From positions 5,710,459-5,774,458 of the forward strand of contig OZ234499.1 in assembly GCA_965153455.1 (NCBI GenBank): 64,000 nucleotides of DNA, given 5' to 3'. This DNA comes from Sphagnum compactum (lineage: Eukaryota > Bryophyta > Sphagnopsida > Sphagnales). Made by a program: the position numbers and the translations under genes. Position 1 is the first letter of the stretch, and each line of letters starts with the position of its first letter. The notes under the pieces are model-generated. The model searched no databases, was not told the DNA's origin, and was given only the letters and a program-made list of their open reading frames with translations. Positions 60,852 to 64,000 of the stretch are shown here, piece by piece.

Positions 60852-61534
60852 TTACCATTTATTTCCATCTTTGCCAATTCTATTTATATTGACATTGAGC
60901 TTGCAGCTTGGGGGACTCATTGAAATCCATAACTCATTGCCCCTTTCTATCATGTTACATGTTGTGTTAACCAAATCAAAAGCTTGGGCACATGCCCCTT
61001 CAAACATAATTATGTCACCAATGTCATGTTTTGATAGGCTTGGAATGAAAGGGGTCATCATAGCCATGGGAAGTGTCGACCACAATAAGTTCATGTGCTA
61101 TGGTTTTTAGCAATTTCCTTTTCACATCTTGTAGCTTTAGGGGCGGCCATATAAATTCAGCCCATGTCTGATTATTGATGTCAAGTCTTCCATCACATTG
61201 TTGTATGTATTTAGCAAAATGAAGGAAGTCAACCAAGTGTTGCAAGTTAACAACAAAGATGCAAGGATTGCCATGTGAGTCAAGTTGAGATCGTTGTGTG
61301 CCAATATTAGGGTCATCACGTTTTGATTCCTTAATGCTGGATATGTGTAAATCACCCCTCCATGTTGACATTCATCACCAAGTTTAACATTTGCAACTTG
61401 GTCAATTCCAATTTTAGCATTTGGAGTTTTTGGTTGTTCATATCTTTAGTGGTTATTTCAACATGTTTTGATTGATCACACATTGCTATAAACACGTCAT
61501 CTTTAGAGATGTCAACTTGTGACTGGTCTAACAC
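60852..61534 (-). pseudogene. Unidentified coding relic on the reverse strand
   Basis: The reverse frame 61371-61024 encodes 115 codons with protein-like composition, for example VVNLQHLVDFLHFAKYIQQC, WAEFIWPPLKLQDVKRKLL and VDTSHGYDDPFHS. After a frame change near 61070 it continues as IIMFEGACAQAFDLVNTTCN and further to about 60852. A preceding frame (61534-61352) may also belong. I recognise no family. Its location inside the putative Mutator-like element suggests either a second element gene or a captured host fragment. Confidence 0.35.
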
Positions 61535-61850
61535 ATAACAATCATGAACATGTCATTCTTTCCCCTTTACATGCCCTTCATGGACTTCATGTCTTGTAAT
61601 GTGCAAGGTGGACCCATCTTGACGCTAATTGATGATGCCTTCATCCTTGTTTACATGTCCCACAATACACAATAAACACATTCACAAGAATTGTAGTTTG
61701 TGTACACATTCATGTAACATCTTTAGCTATGGCATATAGAAGCTTGTTGTATTAATGGAAATACAATATCGTTTAAAGAATATGTAAACTTAAACTTAAC
61801 ATTGCATTACAAGTATTAACTTCATATTAATATAAATTATATAATATGTT

Positions 61851-62710
61851 ATGGAACTTGAAATACTCACTACATTTTTAAAGAACCCAACCAATTATGT
61901 CCATGTTTTTTCGACAGTTCAAATATTTAAAGATGGTAGTAATGGGTTCAAAATCTTCACATTGTTGTTCAACAAAAGTCCAAGCATGAAGGAAATCATA
62001 TTTGATGTCATGTGCCATGTTAACAACACCCATTGCTCTTCCCCTTTTGTCTACCAATCAACTTAATTCATAGCAAGTCTTGCACCACAAAACATGATAA
62101 ATCCATCTTCCTTCAAGTAATTTTTTGCCATGTGCCATGGCATGGAAAGGCTAGTATTTGGTAGTCCCATCCATGATAACACATTCATGTGTGTTGCACC
62201 ATGTTGGGGATGTGACAACCAACACTTTCCACCTATGCAAAAAAGCAAAGACTCTCGTACAAAAAAAATTAACCATGGCATTGGATATGTGCTTGCCATT
62301 GGGTTTTCATTAATTAGAATTTCATGCACACCTTCTCCTTCCTGAATGGTATGTGTAAGGGGAAATTTTGGGACAAAATGTTACAAAGTGGAATCTACTA
62401 CAAATACTTGTTAAAAAGGATGCCACTGCCATTTCAAGTGCAAAAGTTTTGGATAATGCTCCAAATCAAATTGGTCCATTTGTCTCTTCACATGATTAGA
62501 CAATTGGGTAACATGTTTTTCTTCCCAATTCCTTTTAATCTCTTCATGAACATTACTAAGGATGACATGGTCTACATGTTCATAAAAACCCTAAAATTCA
62601 ACATCCACATATTTGAGGTTTTGTACTTGAAGCAATTGTCACTTGGACAACATTGGTGCAATGTTGCCTTATTTTTTGTTGGTCCTACACATGTGAACAA
62701 ACACAAGTAG
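61851..62710 (+). other. Region of overlapping open frames, identity unknown
   Basis: Several medium-length frames overlap on both strands (for example 62324-62710 + and 62063-62329 reverse). None shows a recognised domain. The stretch is less AT-biased than its surroundings and may be decayed element coding sequence. Confidence 0.25.
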
Positions 62711-63479
62711 ATAAGTTCCAACATATGAGGATTACATTGAAACTTGGGAGATACATGGAATGAAAACAAAATAGACAACATGCATACCACATGTTTTGAC
62801 AACATCGATTCACCATATGTTGCCAAGATTTTTGGTCTAAAATTTGGGTTTGACTACCCCTCACTAGAAGAAATTTGAAAATCAACGACTGAATTTGCAA
62901 CTCAATTGTAATTGTAATGGACACATGCAACTAAAAATAGCCTAGTTGCTTTGGATAAGTGCCATAAGCCAATTAGTCACAAAAGACTTGACATTGCCAT
63001 GAAGTTGAAGGTGTAATCACAAACCTTACAACTAGGCTAGAATTTTCATCCATTACTATGGATGATTCTTATTATGACATGGAACCCAAATTTGCGATTG
63101 CATTTGCAACTACATTTGGGATAGTTGCATGCTACCAAATGTGCCATTGATGGGTGGTTAGGATTTAACCACGTGGTAATTTAAAGAGCCAATGGCCATA
63201 AAACATGTGGTAGTTTTCCATTTGTTCAAAAAAGATATATTATAATTACAAAAATTAAATATTATAATTAATTAATTATAATTAATCATAATCTAAACTA
63301 TAATGGGGTTTAGGGCTCATGTACGGCCTTAACACTGGCCTACCATGCCTTGAAAAGAGGAGCAGATTCACAACCCTGGGCTCAAGTAATGTGAGGGTAG
63401 CCTTGGCATCATGGGATCATTCTTACTTCCTTGGGAAATGGGCCACAATTACAAGCTAAGGTAATAATTGCATCTGAAG

Positions 63480-63502
63480 AAATAAATAAATAAATAAATA
63501 AA
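63480..63502 (+). repeat. (AATA)n microsatellite
   Basis: About five perfect AATA units. Confidence 0.9.
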
Positions 63503-63789
63503 GGAAAAACACTCGGGAAGGGAACAATAGTAGAAAAAAAAGAAAGGATCGAAGTCCTAACAAAAGACCACACTTGAAAGTGCAGAACTTACAATGGGGA
63601 GCCTTAAGAAGAGTAAACATGAAACCTAGGGCCGAAACCCATTTGAAGACACATACATAGGCCTGTGTAATTTAGGCGATTGGAGGCCGCGCCGCTTAAA
63701 TTACCTAAATGTGCGCCTGTTTCCACGCCTAAATTAAGGCATTTGTTGTCTGTGTGTGTAGTTGTTGCAAGCTCATTTTGTGCTTGATT

Positions 63790-64000
63790 GCTACCAGATA
63801 TCGTCATGTCGTCTCTTCGGCGTATGTGAAGGCTAATGACGCCCGGTATGGGCTTAAGGTGGCATCTCGTGATCCCAAGACTTCGAAGGTGCTCGAGCTT
63901 CAGTGTCATTTCTGTATCGCCTTTGGTCGGGAGGAGAAGGTTAGATCCAAACGAAAGCCAACCACTACCGTACAAGGATGGTCGACCCCATTTCATTACG
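63790..64000 (+). pseudogene. Start of a BED/zinc-finger-like transposon-type coding region, cut by the window edge
   Basis: The + frame reads IATRYRHVVSSAYVKANDAR, then YGLKVASRDPKTSKVLELQ, CHFCIAFGREEKVRSKRK and PTTTVQGWSTPFHY to the edge. The ARYGLKVASRDP...CxFC..FGRE pattern resembles the N-terminal zinc-finger region of repeated, probably hAT-related proteins in plants and oomycetes; that is recalled similarity, not a search. The CHFC pair would supply two zinc ligands. No in-frame ATG was found, so an upstream exon or a truncated relic is likely. The reverse-strand 130-codon frame here is its shadow. Confidence 0.45.

Larger units (their letters stand above)
54425..63397 (+). mobile_element. 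Putative 9-kb Mutator-like element bounded by 73-bp inverted arms
   Basis: The arm at 54425-54497 and the reverse complement of 63325-63397 align without gaps at about 60 of 73 positions (CCCTCACATTAC, AGCCCAGGGTTGT, CTTTTCAAGGCA, AGGCCAGTGT). Within lies a SWIM-type Mutator-like transposase relic. Long TIRs plus this transposase class fit a MULE. No 9-11 bp target duplication was seen at the arms, so the two arms could also be ends of separate copies. The interior also holds a solo LTR, a satellite and a family-2-like element. Confidence 0.45.

Noticed and set aside
63604-63996. 130-codon reverse open frame
   Set aside because: The opposite strand matches a known zinc-finger protein pattern, so this is its shadow.

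Overview
This is nuclear DNA of a land plant. Three things show it: spliced genes for cytosolic ribosomal proteins S18 and L22 with plant-type sequences and GT..AG introns; telo-box motifs (TTAGGGTTT) upstream of both, plus a short interstitial TTTAGGG array; and plant-type transposable elements (Ty1/copia, a plant LINE, a SWIM-domain Mutator-like transposase). The DNA is AT-rich and gene-poor, with about four credible host genes in 64 kb. Species cannot be fixed from the sequence. A large-genome plant, possibly seed-free or a gymnosperm, is a guess.

Layout. At 0-1.1 kb there may be the first exon of a leftward gene cut by the window edge. At 4.6-5.8 kb lies a leftward gene for a 264-residue heavy-metal-associated (HMA) domain protein with a long Y/S/H-rich tail. 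From 3.6 to 8.4 kb there are two copies of a dispersed LTR-like repeat, a 55-bp tandem repeat, hairpins and G-runs. From 10.3 to 16.1 kb there is a cluster of AT-rich minisatellites with a 97% identical 218-bp direct duplication in the middle. A third copy of the dispersed repeat (18.5-18.8 kb) ends about 260 bp before RPS18 (19.05-20.97 kb, +). RPS18 and RPL22 (24.06-24.68 kb, -) converge on a broken glutamine-rich coding relic.

From 25 to 48 kb there is repeat and transposon DNA: a fragment of the HMA gene's 3' end (32.4 kb), short terminal-inverted-repeat (TIR) elements, a perfect solo LTR (33.7-34.5 kb), a degenerate copia element with both LTRs (36.6-40.4 kb) and a LINE relic (43.8-46.3 kb). 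The copia and the LINE each carry a nested TIR element. A second, compact HMA gene (110 residues) lies at 51.05-51.38 kb (+). From 54.4 to 63.4 kb two 73-bp inverted arms enclose a decayed SWIM-type Mutator-like transposase, which a second solo LTR of the 33.7-kb family has split. The right edge has the start of another probable transposon-type zinc-finger coding region.

The genes do not form a functional unit. The two HMA proteins are paralogues and probably bind metal ions or act as metallochaperone-like adaptors. S18 and L22 are housekeeping parts of the cytosolic ribosome. The most informative content is the nesting of elements: two solo LTRs with perfect 5-bp target duplications, and a short TIR family (GGGTGAAA...TTTCACCC) with apparent 4-bp target duplications that I could not assign to a superfamily.
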